Shown here one piece after another: positions 1-8,757 of a DNA stretch of 64,000 nt; the stretch's first letter is position 1, and the number at the start of each line of letters is the position of its first letter. A model generated the notes under the pieces. The model saw only the letters and a program-made list of their open reading frames with translations, had not been told where the DNA came from and made no database searches. The translations under genes and the position numbers were made by a program. This DNA is from Schauerella aestuarii (GTDB taxonomy: Bacteria > Pseudomonadota > Gammaproteobacteria > Burkholderiales > Burkholderiaceae_B), in NCBI RefSeq assembly GCF_009866805.1, contig NZ_SIZW01000037.1, positions 62,001 to 126,000 of the forward strand. Direction: 5' to 3'.

Positions 1-213
1 CGCGCACACGGGTACGCGATGGCGGCCGAAGAAAGCATGCTGGGCGAGATCAACCTCGCCTGTGCGGTCACGGATCATGAAGAGCGCCCCATCGCCGCCA
101 TCCACATATCTGGATCGCTCGCCGAATGGACGATGGAAGACTTCGCCAAGCGGTTTTCACCGCTGATCCTGGGCGCCGCGCGCGCTTTGAGCGGGAAGCG
201 CGGCTTGTCCTAA
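1..213 (+). CDS. IclR family transcriptional regulator, C-terminal fragment
   Basis: Only the last 70 codons are in the window; the frame is open from base 1. The run GYAMAAEESMLGEINLACAV followed by DHEERPIAAIHISGS matches the end of the IclR effector-binding domain, where a tyrosine/alanine step, a glutamate loop and an 'AAI-x-SG' strand are conserved. The helix-turn-helix part lies upstream of the window. The gene is convergent with the aldolase gene and their stop codons overlap (211-213 against 210-212). It is a plausible regulator of the neighbouring amidase/transport operon, but only by proximity. Confidence 0.72.
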   Translation, partial: RAHGYAMAAEESMLGEINLACAVTDHEERPIAAIHISGSLAEWTMEDFAKRFSPLILGAARALSGKRGLS

Positions 214-974
214 CCGCCAGGCGCGTCCAGCAACCTCGATGCAGACGCCCACATCCGATCGCAGTACGCGAGGCTCGTGGGCCGCTCGAACTGCCGGGCC
301 GTGTGTTCGCACACCTCGGGCGGCGGCAGATTCAGGCGGGCGCCGCCGCTCATGGCCTTGATCTGCGACTGACATGCGCGTTCAAGATAGTAAATGTTGA
401 CGAAGGCCTCCGCGATGGTGCGGCCAGCAGCCAGCAAGCCATGATTGCGCAGGATCATCGCGCGATGTTCGCCCAGATCGGCCACCAGCCGATCGCGTTC
501 GGCCAAGTCGAGCGCGATGCCTTCATAGTCGTGATAGCCCAGGCGGTTATAGAAACGCAGCGCATGCTGGCTGATAGGCAATAGCCCATCCTGCTGGCAC
601 GCCACCGCGATACCGTCGGCCGTGTGCGTGTGGATCACGCATGCCAACTCGTGCCGCGCCATATGCACGGCCGAATGGATCGTGAAACCCGCCGCGTTGA
701 CGCGGTTGCTCTCCTCATCACCGGCATCCACCGGTAAACCCGACACGTCGATCTTGACCAGATCCTGCGGCCGCATCTCATGAAACAGCACGCCGTATCG
801 GTTGATCAGGAAATGGTTGGGTGTGCCGGGAATACGCGCACTGATGTGCGTATCGATGAGATCCGTCATGCGGAAATGCGCAATCAGCCTGTACAGCGTG
901 GCGAGATCGCGGCGGGTGTCGCTTTCCGCCGTACTCATGGCGGCGTGGTGCAGCGGCGTGTGAAGCAGTTCCAT
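210..974 (-). CDS. class II aldolase/adducin family protein
   Basis: A 254-residue protein of the class II aldolase/adducin fold, a metal-dependent family that includes fuculose-phosphate aldolase and ribulose-5-phosphate epimerase. The family signatures are the zinc-ligand segment HTHT at residues 115-118 and RNHGLL at about 176-181. The reading frame stays open upstream to 1040 but that part is a proline/arginine shadow of the next gene, so the ATG at 974 (MELLHT) is chosen; the ATG at 938 (MSTAES) is an alternative and neither has a strong ribosome site. It is the last gene of the minus-strand operon, and its first codons lie just before the stop of the PaiB-like gene. It closely resembles the aldolase at 57517, sharing long blocks such as YEGIALD and RLVADLGEH. 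The substrate is unknown. Confidence 0.85.
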   Translation of the reverse strand: MELLHTPLHHAAMSTAESDTRRDLATLYRLIAHFRMTDLIDTHISARIPGTPNHFLINRYGVLFHEMRPQDLVKIDVSGLPVDAGDEESNRVNAAGFTIHSAVHMARHELACVIHTHTADGIAVACQQDGLLPISQHALRFYNRLGYHDYEGIALDLAERDRLVADLGEHRAMILRNHGLLAAGRTIAEAFVNIYYLERACQSQIKAMSGGARLNLPPPEVCEHTARQFERPTSLAYCDRMWASASRLLDAPGG

Positions 975-996
975 GGCGGGTATCCAAATAGAGTGA

Positions 997-1665
997 TCAA
1001 ACGGGCGAGGCAGAGGCGGAGGCGGCCGAGGCGGCGGCAAGCATATCGGGCTGATGCCGGATCATATCCGCGACGGCCACACCTTGCGGGTCGCCCATGC
1101 GTTCGAGTGCGGCAATCACCCCTTGGCGATCCTCCACCGACTTATCCTGGTTCAGCTTCATCTTGCCCTCCAGACTGTCGATCGGAATCTCCACTGCCAC
1201 GATAGCGCCCAGTCGCGTTGCCGTGAACGCGTCGGGAATCGCTTCGAAATCCCATTCGCCCCCCATGGGCGTGTCGTATACCGCCACCGTTCGACGCAAC
1301 ACGTCATTTATCGCAGCCGTATCCTCGATCAGCCGGGGCAAGCCGCGCGCGTGGATCGCGGTGTAGTTCCAGGTGGGAAACGTCATGCGGTTGCGATACC
1401 AGCTCGGCGAAATAAACGCATGCGGGCCCTGAAAGATCACCAGCGCCGGCGCACCTTGCCGCAGGTCGTCCAATTGCGGATTCGCACGCGCCAGATGCGT
1501 GGTCAAGCGCCCGCATGCATCGGCATCGGGATCGAGCAAAAACGGCAGATGCGTGGCGCGCGCGCCCGCCGTCCCCACGGTGATCAGCGTGGCAAAGCTC
1601 CAGGCGCGCATGCCATCATGCAACGCCGCGATGTCGTTTTCGGCATAGGCCGGCGGGGTGTACAT
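997..1665 (-). CDS. PaiB-family FMN-binding protein
   Basis: A 222-residue protein resembling Bacillus PaiB, an FMN-binding split-barrel protein often labelled a negative transcriptional regulator. Family features visible are the N-terminal MYTPPAYAE, the core ATHLPFLLD (about 37-45), the segment FISPSWY, FPTWNY, and the C-terminal GKMKLNQDKS. The start at 1665 is preceded by AGGA at suitable spacing; the open frame upstream to 1962 only shadows the hydrolase gene. It ends in a low-complexity Ala/Ser tail. Location in a catabolic operon suggests a flavin-dependent or regulatory side role; this is inference. Confidence 0.83.
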   Translation of the reverse strand: MYTPPAYAENDIAALHDGMRAWSFATLITVGTAGARATHLPFLLDPDADACGRLTTHLARANPQLDDLRQGAPALVIFQGPHAFISPSWYRNRMTFPTWNYTAIHARGLPRLIEDTAAINDVLRRTVAVYDTPMGGEWDFEAIPDAFTATRLGAIVAVEIPIDSLEGKMKLNQDKSVEDRQGVIAALERMGDPQGVAVADMIRHQPDMLAAASAASASASPV

Positions 1666-1687
1666 GTGAGGGTTCCTGAGCCGTTGA

Positions 1688-2677
1688 TTACTTGCGCGCC
1701 GCGGTGCGGTGCAACCATTTGGCCGTGTCGTTGAACGCTTCGACGGCAACGTCGGCGATCGATACGGCTTCGAGAAAGCTGTGCACCGTGCCGGGATAGA
1801 TTTTCGACTGCACCTGCCCGCCGGCCGCAAGCCAACGACGTTCAAGTTCGATGCTGTCGTCATGTAGCGGATCGCACTCGGTGACCACGATATAGGCCGG
1901 TGGCAGATTCGATAGATCGGCGCGCAAAATATCCACGCGCGGATTGATGAAGTCTTCCCCACGGCGGATATGCATGCCGCGAAACCAGATCATCATGTGC
2001 AACGACAAACCGTAGTCGCCAGCGCCGTAGCGCACCACCGAATTGCGAAACAGATTACTGCCGAAGCCGCCGTAGTTGAGCACCACGCCCTGCACGAGCG
2101 GCGTTTGTTCGTCGCGCAGCGTAAGGCACGCACCCATCGAGAGATTGGCGCCCGCCGAGTCACCGCCGAGGAAAAGTTGAGTTGCATCGATGTCCAGTTC
2201 GGCCGCCTGCGACACTACCCAACGCACGGTATCCACGCACTCTTCGAGTGGCTGCGGGAATTTCGCTTCGGGCGCGCGCGTGTAGTTGATACCGAAGACC
2301 GCGATGCCGGTACGCTCGGCGTACTCGCGCATCACCCGGTCATGCGTATCGTTGCTGAACAGCACGAAGCCGCCGCCATGAATATAGATGAACGCGCCCG
2401 GCAACCGGCGTTCGCTGGGGTAATGCGCCCGCACTTGTACGGTGCCATAGCGCGTGGGCACCACATGTTCCACCGTGCGCGCCATGACCGGTCCGCCTTG
2501 CGCCCAAGGCGCGCGCACTTTCTCGGCAATCGCCCGCCCCTCTTCGATCGAGATCGTGTCGCGGCGCGGATACTGCGACGCATCGGCCGCCATCGTTTTG
2601 ACGAACTGCGCGATTTGGGGATCGACCGGCGCCGGCGCGCCTGTCGGAATCGTGAAAGCGGGATCTTCGATGTACAT
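1688..2677 (-). CDS. alpha/beta hydrolase, hormone-sensitive-lipase-like esterase
   Basis: A 329-residue alpha/beta hydrolase of the HSL (fold-3) group. The oxyanion motif HGGG lies at residues 100-103, the nucleophile elbow GDSAG at 172-176, the acid in TECDPLHDD and the catalytic histidine in TVHSF, so the triad is complete. There is no signal peptide, so it acts in the cytoplasm on small esters. It sits between the dehydrogenase and PaiB-like genes in one minus-strand run with gaps under 50 bases, suggesting it opens an ester or lactone imported by the ABC system. The substrate cannot be read from sequence. Confidence 0.9.
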   Translation of the reverse strand: MYIEDPAFTIPTGAPAPVDPQIAQFVKTMAADASQYPRRDTISIEEGRAIAEKVRAPWAQGGPVMARTVEHVVPTRYGTVQVRAHYPSERRLPGAFIYIHGGGFVLFSNDTHDRVMREYAERTGIAVFGINYTRAPEAKFPQPLEECVDTVRWVVSQAAELDIDATQLFLGGDSAGANLSMGACLTLRDEQTPLVQGVVLNYGGFGSNLFRNSVVRYGAGDYGLSLHMMIWFRGMHIRRGEDFINPRVDILRADLSNLPPAYIVVTECDPLHDDSIELERRWLAAGGQVQSKIYPGTVHSFLEAVSIADVAVEAFNDTAKWLHRTAARK

Positions 2678-2725
2678 GTCTCGGGTCCTAAGAAAAGACG
2701 GTGTTGTGCGAGCGCGTATCGCGCC

Positions 2726-3652
2726 TCAGTAGCCGCGATGCGGATCCACGGTGTGATGAAGCGCGTCGCCGCGGCGCAAGCGCGCAATGTTGTCCGCCAC
2801 TTGACGCGCCACGACTGCCGAGGATGCCATCGTCGCCATATGCGGCGTGACCACCACGCCAGGCGTATCCCATAACGCGTGATCGATGGGTAGCGGCTCC
2901 TGGGTAAACACATCGAGCACCGCGCCGCGTAGTTGACCGCTGGCCAGGGCATCGATCAGGTCATCGGTAACGAGATGCTCGCCCCGACCGCAATTGACGA
3001 CCGCCGCGCCTCGCGGCAAAGCATCGAACGTGGCGCTGCCCAGAATGCCGCGTGTGTGTTCGGTCAACGGCAAGAGGCACACAAGCACATCGGTGTTTGC
3101 CAGAAAATCCTTGAAGCCCGGCGCCCCGCTATAGACCGTTACGCCCGACATTTCGCGCGGCGTGCGCGACCAGCCGTTGACCGGGTATCCCAGGCGCGGC
3201 AATACCTCGGCGATCGCGCTACCCAGATTGCCCAATCCCATCAGGCCTACCCGGCAGGCCGACGCGGGCTGCTGGACGGGCCGTTTCCAGGTATGCGCAC
3301 GTTGATTGGCAACCGCGATATCGAGCTTGCGATGAAAGTGCAGCACCGACCACAACACGTACTGCACCATGCCGTCGGCCAATGCCGGATCGACCACCCG
3401 GCACACCGGCAAGCCGCGCAGGTTCTGCCGGTCCACGACGTTGTCCACGCCCGCCGCGATGCTGTGGATCAAGCGCAACGCGGGCATCTCGTCGTACACG
3501 CCGCGCGGCGGATTCCAGCACACCGCCACCTCCGCATCGCGCGTCCGGGGATCGGGCCACACCGTCACGTCAAGCGACGGATCTGCAGTGAGCAAAAGCG
3601 GCTTGAAATACGACAGGTCTGCCGATTGACTCAACAAAGCCACGCGTGTCAT
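2726..3652 (-). CDS. D-2-hydroxyacid dehydrogenase (GhrA-like glyoxylate/hydroxypyruvate reductase)
   Basis: A 308-residue NAD(P)-dependent 2-hydroxyacid dehydrogenase. The Rossmann motif is GLMGLGNLGSAIAE; the catalytic arginine is in NCGRGEHLV, the glutamate in DVFTQEPLP and the histidine in VTPHMATMAS, giving the full R-E-H set. The ATG at 3652 overlaps the stop of the upstream ATPase gene as ATGA, so translation is coupled. Enzymes of this group interconvert 2-oxoacids and D-2-hydroxyacids in the cytoplasm. A paralogue (starting 63476) occupies the same place in the second transport operon. Confidence 0.88.
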   Translation of the reverse strand: MTRVALLSQSADLSYFKPLLLTADPSLDVTVWPDPRTRDAEVAVCWNPPRGVYDEMPALRLIHSIAAGVDNVVDRQNLRGLPVCRVVDPALADGMVQYVLWSVLHFHRKLDIAVANQRAHTWKRPVQQPASACRVGLMGLGNLGSAIAEVLPRLGYPVNGWSRTPREMSGVTVYSGAPGFKDFLANTDVLVCLLPLTEHTRGILGSATFDALPRGAAVVNCGRGEHLVTDDLIDALASGQLRGAVLDVFTQEPLPIDHALWDTPGVVVTPHMATMASSAVVARQVADNIARLRRGDALHHTVDPHRGY

Positions 3653-5271
3653 GCGAACCCCTTCTTGCCCGGAATCGCCGCAAGCAGTTCCCGGGTGTAG
3701 GCCGCCTGGGGTTGACGAAACACTTGCTCGGCACTGCCGACTTCCATGATCTTGCCCTGCTGCATGACCACGATGCGATGACACAGCTGCGCGGCCACTC
3801 GCAAATCGTGAGTGACGAACACCATGCTCAAGTTCAGGCGTTCGCGGATCGACTCGAAGAGGTCCAGGATCTGCGCCTGCACGGATACGTCCAGCGCCGA
3901 TACGGCCTCGTCAGCCACCAGTATCTCCGGCTCCATCATGAGCGCCCGCGCGATCGACAGCCGCTGCCGCTGACCGCCTGAGAACTCGTGCGGATAACGC
4001 TGCAAAGCAGTCTCGTCCAGGCTCACCATCGCGAGCATGTCGTGCATCCGGCGCCGCACATCGCTGTGAGCCTCGCCGAAATTCAAGGGTCCTTCGGCCA
4101 GGGCATCCGCAATGGTGCGCCGTGGATTGAAGGAGCGGTATGGATCCTGAAAGATCATTTGAATACGCTTGCAGCGGCGGCGCCATTCGGCGGCGGTCAG
4201 GGCGGCAATGTCCTGCCCGTCGAACATGATGCGGCCCGAAGTCGGCCGCGCCATGTGCGCGATGAGACGGCCCAGTGTGGTCTTGCCGGACCCGGACTCG
4301 CCAACGATGCCCAACGTTTCGCCGCGATGCAGTTGCAACGACACGCCGTCCAGCGCATGCACCACACGCCGCTTCGCCTTGAACACGCTCTTGGTTTCGA
4401 AACGCATGGAGAGATTTTCGACCGAAAGAACCACCTCGTCTTTCGCGGGATGCCGCTGCGCGTTGAACTCGCCCTTGGGCACTGCCGCCAGCAACTTCTG
4501 CGTGTACGGATGCTGGGGATTGGCCAGGATTTCTTGCGCCGTGCCAGTCTCGACAATGCGGCCATGCTGCATCACGATGACGCGATCGGCGATTTCGGCC
4601 ACCACGTCGAAATCGTGGGTGATGAACAGCACGCCGTTGCCATGCTTCTCGCGCAGCTCGTTGAGCAACCGTAGCACCTGCGCCTGCGACGTTACATCCA
4701 ATGCCGTGGTGGGCTCGTCGGCAATGATGAGCGCGGGTTCCATTGCCAGGGCCATTGCGATCATCACGCGCTGGCGCTGCCCGCCAGACAGCTGATGCGG
4801 AAACGCATGCTGCAGCGTTGCGGGGTTGGGCAACTTCACATCCACCAGCAGCGCCAACACCCGTGCATTCACGTCAGCGCCGGAGAGGCGTTTTCCATGA
4901 AATTCGAAAAGCTCGGCGATTTGATCGCCCACCTTCATCAATGGATTCAACGCCGTCATTGGCTCTTGAAAGATCATCGCCATGCGATTGCCACGCAGCG
5001 TACGCAGCGTGGCGCGCGACGCATGCGTGATGTCCTCGCCTGCCAACCGGATCTGGCCACTTTCGAGGGTGAGCACATCGCGCGGCAACAGCCCCATCAC
5101 CGCACTGGCCGTGACGGATTTACCCGATCCGGATTCGCCGACGATGCACACGACTTCACGTGGCGCAACGGTAAGCGCAATGCCTTCGGCGGCATACTGA
5201 CGATCACCCTTGCCGGGCAATCGCACGTTCAGATTCTGGATATCGAGGATGGGCGCCTGTGTTGATGTCAT
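3649..5271 (-). CDS. dipeptide-type ABC transporter, fused double ATPase (DppD-DppF type)
   Basis: A 540-residue protein with two complete ABC ATPase halves. Each has a Walker A (GESGSGKS near residue 46; GESGSGKTT near 320), the signature LSGGQRQR or FSGGQRQR, and Walker B with D-E ([22 protein letters not shown]). Both halves end in the oligopeptide-type extension with HPYTQKLL or AAYTRELL. This equals DppD plus DppF in one chain, a common arrangement in Burkholderiales. It powers the permeases encoded at 5278 and 6155. The downstream dehydrogenase start overlaps its stop codon. Confidence 0.95.
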   Translation of the reverse strand: MTSTQAPILDIQNLNVRLPGKGDRQYAAEGIALTVAPREVVCIVGESGSGKSVTASAVMGLLPRDVLTLESGQIRLAGEDITHASRATLRTLRGNRMAMIFQEPMTALNPLMKVGDQIAELFEFHGKRLSGADVNARVLALLVDVKLPNPATLQHAFPHQLSGGQRQRVMIAMALAMEPALIIADEPTTALDVTSQAQVLRLLNELREKHGNGVLFITHDFDVVAEIADRVIVMQHGRIVETGTAQEILANPQHPYTQKLLAAVPKGEFNAQRHPAKDEVVLSVENLSMRFETKSVFKAKRRVVHALDGVSLQLHRGETLGIVGESGSGKTTLGRLIAHMARPTSGRIMFDGQDIAALTAAEWRRRCKRIQMIFQDPYRSFNPRRTIADALAEGPLNFGEAHSDVRRRMHDMLAMVSLDETALQRYPHEFSGGQRQRLSIARALMMEPEILVADEAVSALDVSVQAQILDLFESIRERLNLSMVFVTHDLRVAAQLCHRIVVMQQGKIMEVGSAEQVFRQPQAAYTRELLAAIPGKKGFA

Positions 5272-5277
5272 ACGCCT

Positions 5278-6141
5278 TCAGCCTTTGGTTTTGCGCGATT
5301 GACGCACGTCCAGCCGATCGCGCAAGGCGTCACCGAACATGTTTACCGCAAGAATGAGCAGGGCCAGAAAGAGCCCCGGATACAACACGATCCAAGGCGC
5401 GCGCTGAAAGAACGGCCGGCCCTCGGCGATGATGCTGCCGAGGCTCGGGATCTCGGGCGGGAAGCCCAGGCCGAGAAAACCCAGCACCGCTTCGGTCAGA
5501 ATGGCCGCCGCGCAGACGAACGTGGCTTGCACCACCAACGGATTGATCGTGCTGGGCAAAATATGCCGCACGATAACCTTCCAGGTGGGGGTACCCATGC
5601 CCACCGAAGCTTCGACGTAAGGTTCCTCGCGCACCGAGAGCACCACACTGCGTACCAGGCGTGCGATGCGGGGAATCTCCGGAATCGAGATGGCGGCGAC
5701 CATCGTGACGATATTGGCGCCGCCCAACGCCACCATCGCAATGGCGAGCAACAACCCGGGAATGGCCATGATGCCGTCCATCAGCCGCATGATCACGGCG
5801 TCGAGGCGGCGAAAATACCCTGCCACCAGGCCGATCGCCATCCCCAGCAGCACCGAAATCGCACTCACCAATAGCGCGAGCGTGATCGACAAGCGGCCGC
5901 CATACAAGACGCGGGCAAACAAATCGCGCCCAAGCGAATCGGTGCCCAGCCAGTACTCGGCTGTGCTGGGCTTAAGGCGCATGCGGGGTGTGAGCGATGC
6001 CGGATCGTGCGCGGCCAGCCAGGGCGCTCCCACTGACACGACGATCAGCAACAACAGGAGTATCAGCGCCGTCAACATGACGGGATCGCGCGCGACGGCG
6101 GACACGGCAGTGCCGACGCGGGAGGATCGAGCAGGCGTCAT
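5278..6141 (-). CDS. dipeptide-type ABC transporter permease (DppC type)
   Basis: A 287-residue inner-membrane permease with the binding-protein-dependent transport fold: one N-terminal helix (about 22-45, LLLLLIVVSVGAPWLA), the GTDSLGRDLFARVLYGGR segment of DppC proteins, then about five more helices, and the EAA loop EASVGMGTPTWKVIVRHILP that contacts the ATPase. The ATG at 6141 is preceded by AGGAG at good spacing; a longer frame back to 6186 overlaps the upstream gene and is disfavoured. It lies 13 bases after the DppB-type gene and six before the ATPase gene, within one operon. Confidence 0.94.
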   Translation of the reverse strand: MTPARSSRVGTAVSAVARDPVMLTALILLLLLIVVSVGAPWLAAHDPASLTPRMRLKPSTAEYWLGTDSLGRDLFARVLYGGRLSITLALLVSAISVLLGMAIGLVAGYFRRLDAVIMRLMDGIMAIPGLLLAIAMVALGGANIVTMVAAISIPEIPRIARLVRSVVLSVREEPYVEASVGMGTPTWKVIVRHILPSTINPLVVQATFVCAAAILTEAVLGFLGLGFPPEIPSLGSIIAEGRPFFQRAPWIVLYPGLFLALLILAVNMFGDALRDRLDVRQSRKTKG

Positions 6142-6154
6142 AAACACTCCTGTT

Positions 6155-7096
6155 TCAGTACCGGATGCGGGGGTCGAGCCAGACATAGATCAAGTCGATT
6201 GCAAGATTGACGAACACGTATATGAACGAGAAGAACAGGATCGTGCCCTGTACCACCGGATAATCGCGCGCCAGCACGGCATCGACGATGAGCCGTCCCA
6301 CGCCCGGAATATTGAAGATGGTTTCGGTTACCACCACACCACTGATCAATGTGGTGATCGCCACGCCGATGATGGTCACGATAGGCACGGCGGCGTTGCG
6401 CAACGCATGCCGCCCCAGCACATAGCGCTCGGGTACGCCCTTGGCGCGCGCCGTTCGAATGAAGTCTTCACCCAGCGTGTCGAGCATGCTGGCGCGGGTA
6501 ATACGTGTGATCAAGGCCACGAAGATCAACGACAACGTGATGGCGGGTAGCACCAGGTGATAGAGATAACGTCCGAGCCCGTCGGCCAGTGGCGCATAGC
6601 CCTGTACCGGCAACCAGTTAAGTTGCACCGAGAACACCAGGATGAGCAGATACCCCACCACGAAGGCCGGGATGGAGAACGCCAGCACGGCGCTCGCCAT
6701 GATCACCCGATCGATCGCCCGCTTATGCCACCAGGCCGAGAGCACACCCAGCGGCACGGCGATGAACACAGTCAGCAACAAGGCCGCCGTGGCCAGCGAC
6801 AGCGTGGGACCCAACCGCTGGCCGATCATCTTGGTGACGGGATCCTTGGAAATGATGGAGTGACCCAGATCGCCCTTGACCAGTGCGGTCATGGACAGCA
6901 GATACTGTGCGGGTAGCGACCGGTCGAGTCCCATATCGCGGCGGATCTCAGCCACCGCTTCCTCGGAGGCCATGTCGCCGGCGATCACACGTGCCGGATC
7001 GCCGGGCGCCATCCGCAATAACAGGAACACGACGGTGGCCACGATCAGGACCACGGGAATGGCGGACAGCAGCCGGCGGATGACGATGCCGAACAT
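6155..7096 (-). CDS. dipeptide-type ABC transporter permease (DppB type)
   Basis: A 313-residue inner-membrane permease. It opens with the DppB-type helix RRLLSAIPVVLIVATVVFLL followed by RMAPGDPA, the conserved loop after the first helix. The EAA loop is RTARAKGVPERYVLGRHALR, and the protein ends with the family tail LIYVWLDPRIRY. It forms a heterodimeric channel with the DppC-type protein encoded next. The start codon shares one base with the stop of the receptor gene (TAATG), so receptor and permease are translationally coupled. Confidence 0.95.
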   Translation of the reverse strand: MFGIVIRRLLSAIPVVLIVATVVFLLLRMAPGDPARVIAGDMASEEAVAEIRRDMGLDRSLPAQYLLSMTALVKGDLGHSIISKDPVTKMIGQRLGPTLSLATAALLLTVFIAVPLGVLSAWWHKRAIDRVIMASAVLAFSIPAFVVGYLLILVFSVQLNWLPVQGYAPLADGLGRYLYHLVLPAITLSLIFVALITRITRASMLDTLGEDFIRTARAKGVPERYVLGRHALRNAAVPIVTIIGVAITTLISGVVVTETIFNIPGVGRLIVDAVLARDYPVVQGTILFFSFIYVFVNLAIDLIYVWLDPRIRY

Positions 7097-8673
7097 TATT
7101 TTCCGCTCGTCCAGAACAGGGGCAATTGGGCGTCCACCATGTCGGCGAATTTGGCGTTGTAGCCCTTGAATTTTTCGTAGCCGCCCAGCGGCACGAAAAT
7201 GACTTGGTCATAGCCACGTTTCTGGATCGCTTCGGCGATGGCGCGGCGTTTGTCGAAATCGCCTTCGGCTGCGAATTGATCGCGCAACTTCTCCATCTCA
7301 TCGTCTTTCGACCAGCCCACGTATCCCACGTCGCCACGCCCGTCCAAGTTGGGATTTACCACGGGGCTCATCAGATCCAGGCTTGTGAAGGCTGAGTGCA
7401 CGATGCTCCAGCCGCCTTGATCGACGGGCTCCTTCTTGGTGCGACGTGAGAGCAGCGTCGTCCAGTCCATCGATTGGATATCGACTGTCATGCCGATATC
7501 GCGCAAGGCTTGCGCCGTCACAGAGGCGAAGCTGGAGAGAATCGGCAAATCGGTCGGATGCAGAATCACCACCTTCTCACCCTTGTAGCCACTGGCTTTC
7601 AGCAAGGCCTTCGCGCGCGCCAGATCCGGCGCTTTGGTTTGTGTGGCGCCAACCTCGGTCTTGTAAGGCGAGATGCAGGTGAGCATGGCGCCGCAGACCT
7701 GATAACGCTTGGGATCGCCGATCTGTGCGTCCAGATAATCCACCTGATTCAACGCCGCCAACGCAGCCTGACGCACCTTGACGTTGTCGAACGGCGGCTG
7801 CAGCCAGTTCATGCGCAGCGTAAAGAAATTGGTGCTGGGGCCGTACGTTTGCGTGGTGATGCCTTTGACGCCCTCGAGCTGCGACATCAGATCGGCCGGC
7901 ACGTCTTCCATGAAGTCGATTTCGCCGCTGCGCAAGGCATTCACGGCCGTCTGCGTGTCGGTAATCGTCACCAGCTCGAGACGCTCCAGCCGCGCGACCT
8001 TGCCGCCCGCGAAATTGCTGGCGGGCTCTTTGCGCGGCACGTAATCGGCGAACTTCAGATAGGTGGCCTTCACGCCCGCCTGAAAATCAGCAGGCACGAA
8101 TCTGTATGGCCCTGAGCCAATGATCTCGGTAATGGCCTGGCTGGGCGGTGTGGCCGCCACACGCTTGGGCATGATGAACGGCACGGGCGATCCGGGCTTG
8201 CCGAGCGATTCGATGATGAGCCCATACGGTTGTTTGAGCTTGATCGTGAATGTGTTGGCATCGTCGGCGGTCATCGCCGCCGTGTTGGCAGCCAGCCGCA
8301 TTCCCATTGGGTCGCGCTGTGCCCAGCGTTGAAGCGACGCCACGACGTCTTCGGCCGTCACGACCGCACCGTCATGAAACTTCAGTTCCGGGCGCAGCGT
8401 GAACGTATACGTGAGCTTGTCGTCGGAAACCTTCCAGGTATCGACCATCTGCGGTTGCGGCTGTCCTTTCGCATCCATCGCAAACAACGTGTCGTAGATC
8501 AGGTAGCCGTGATTGCGCGTGATATAGCCGTTGGTCAGCACCGGATCGAGCACACGCAGTGGCGCATGCAGGACGATCCTTGCCGTGGTCGCGTCGGCAG
8601 CGCTTGCCGCAGGCGTGGTCAGCAACGCTGCCACGGAGAGCATGACGCCTGCCAGTAATTTCAATTGCTTCAT
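7096..8673 (-). CDS. dipeptide-type ABC transporter, periplasmic substrate-binding protein
   Basis: A 525-residue family 5 extracellular solute-binding protein. A Sec signal peptide is clear (MKQLKLLAGVMLSVAALLTT, cleavage near the ASA at residues 23-25). The mature protein shows the SBP_bac_5 landmarks: DTLFAMDAKG, LRPELKFHDGAVVTAEDV, GSGPYRF and VRQAALAALNQVDYLD. It captures a peptide or peptide-like ligand for the permeases downstream. An 84-base gap separates it from the amidase gene upstream, too short to exclude co-transcription. Ligand specificity is not readable. Confidence 0.94.
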   Translation of the reverse strand: MKQLKLLAGVMLSVAALLTTPAASAADATTARIVLHAPLRVLDPVLTNGYITRNHGYLIYDTLFAMDAKGQPQPQMVDTWKVSDDKLTYTFTLRPELKFHDGAVVTAEDVVASLQRWAQRDPMGMRLAANTAAMTADDANTFTIKLKQPYGLIIESLGKPGSPVPFIMPKRVAATPPSQAITEIIGSGPYRFVPADFQAGVKATYLKFADYVPRKEPASNFAGGKVARLERLELVTITDTQTAVNALRSGEIDFMEDVPADLMSQLEGVKGITTQTYGPSTNFFTLRMNWLQPPFDNVKVRQAALAALNQVDYLDAQIGDPKRYQVCGAMLTCISPYKTEVGATQTKAPDLARAKALLKASGYKGEKVVILHPTDLPILSSFASVTAQALRDIGMTVDIQSMDWTTLLSRRTKKEPVDQGGWSIVHSAFTSLDLMSPVVNPNLDGRGDVGYVGWSKDDEMEKLRDQFAAEGDFDKRRAIAEAIQKRGYDQVIFVPLGGYEKFKGYNAKFADMVDAQLPLFWTSGK

Positions 8674-8757
8674 CGTGAACCCCGGAATGTGGTTATGAAG
8701 GGACTGCGTGAATTCGACTGTGTGCGATGGGTGTACGAAGGCGATTCCACCCAGCCA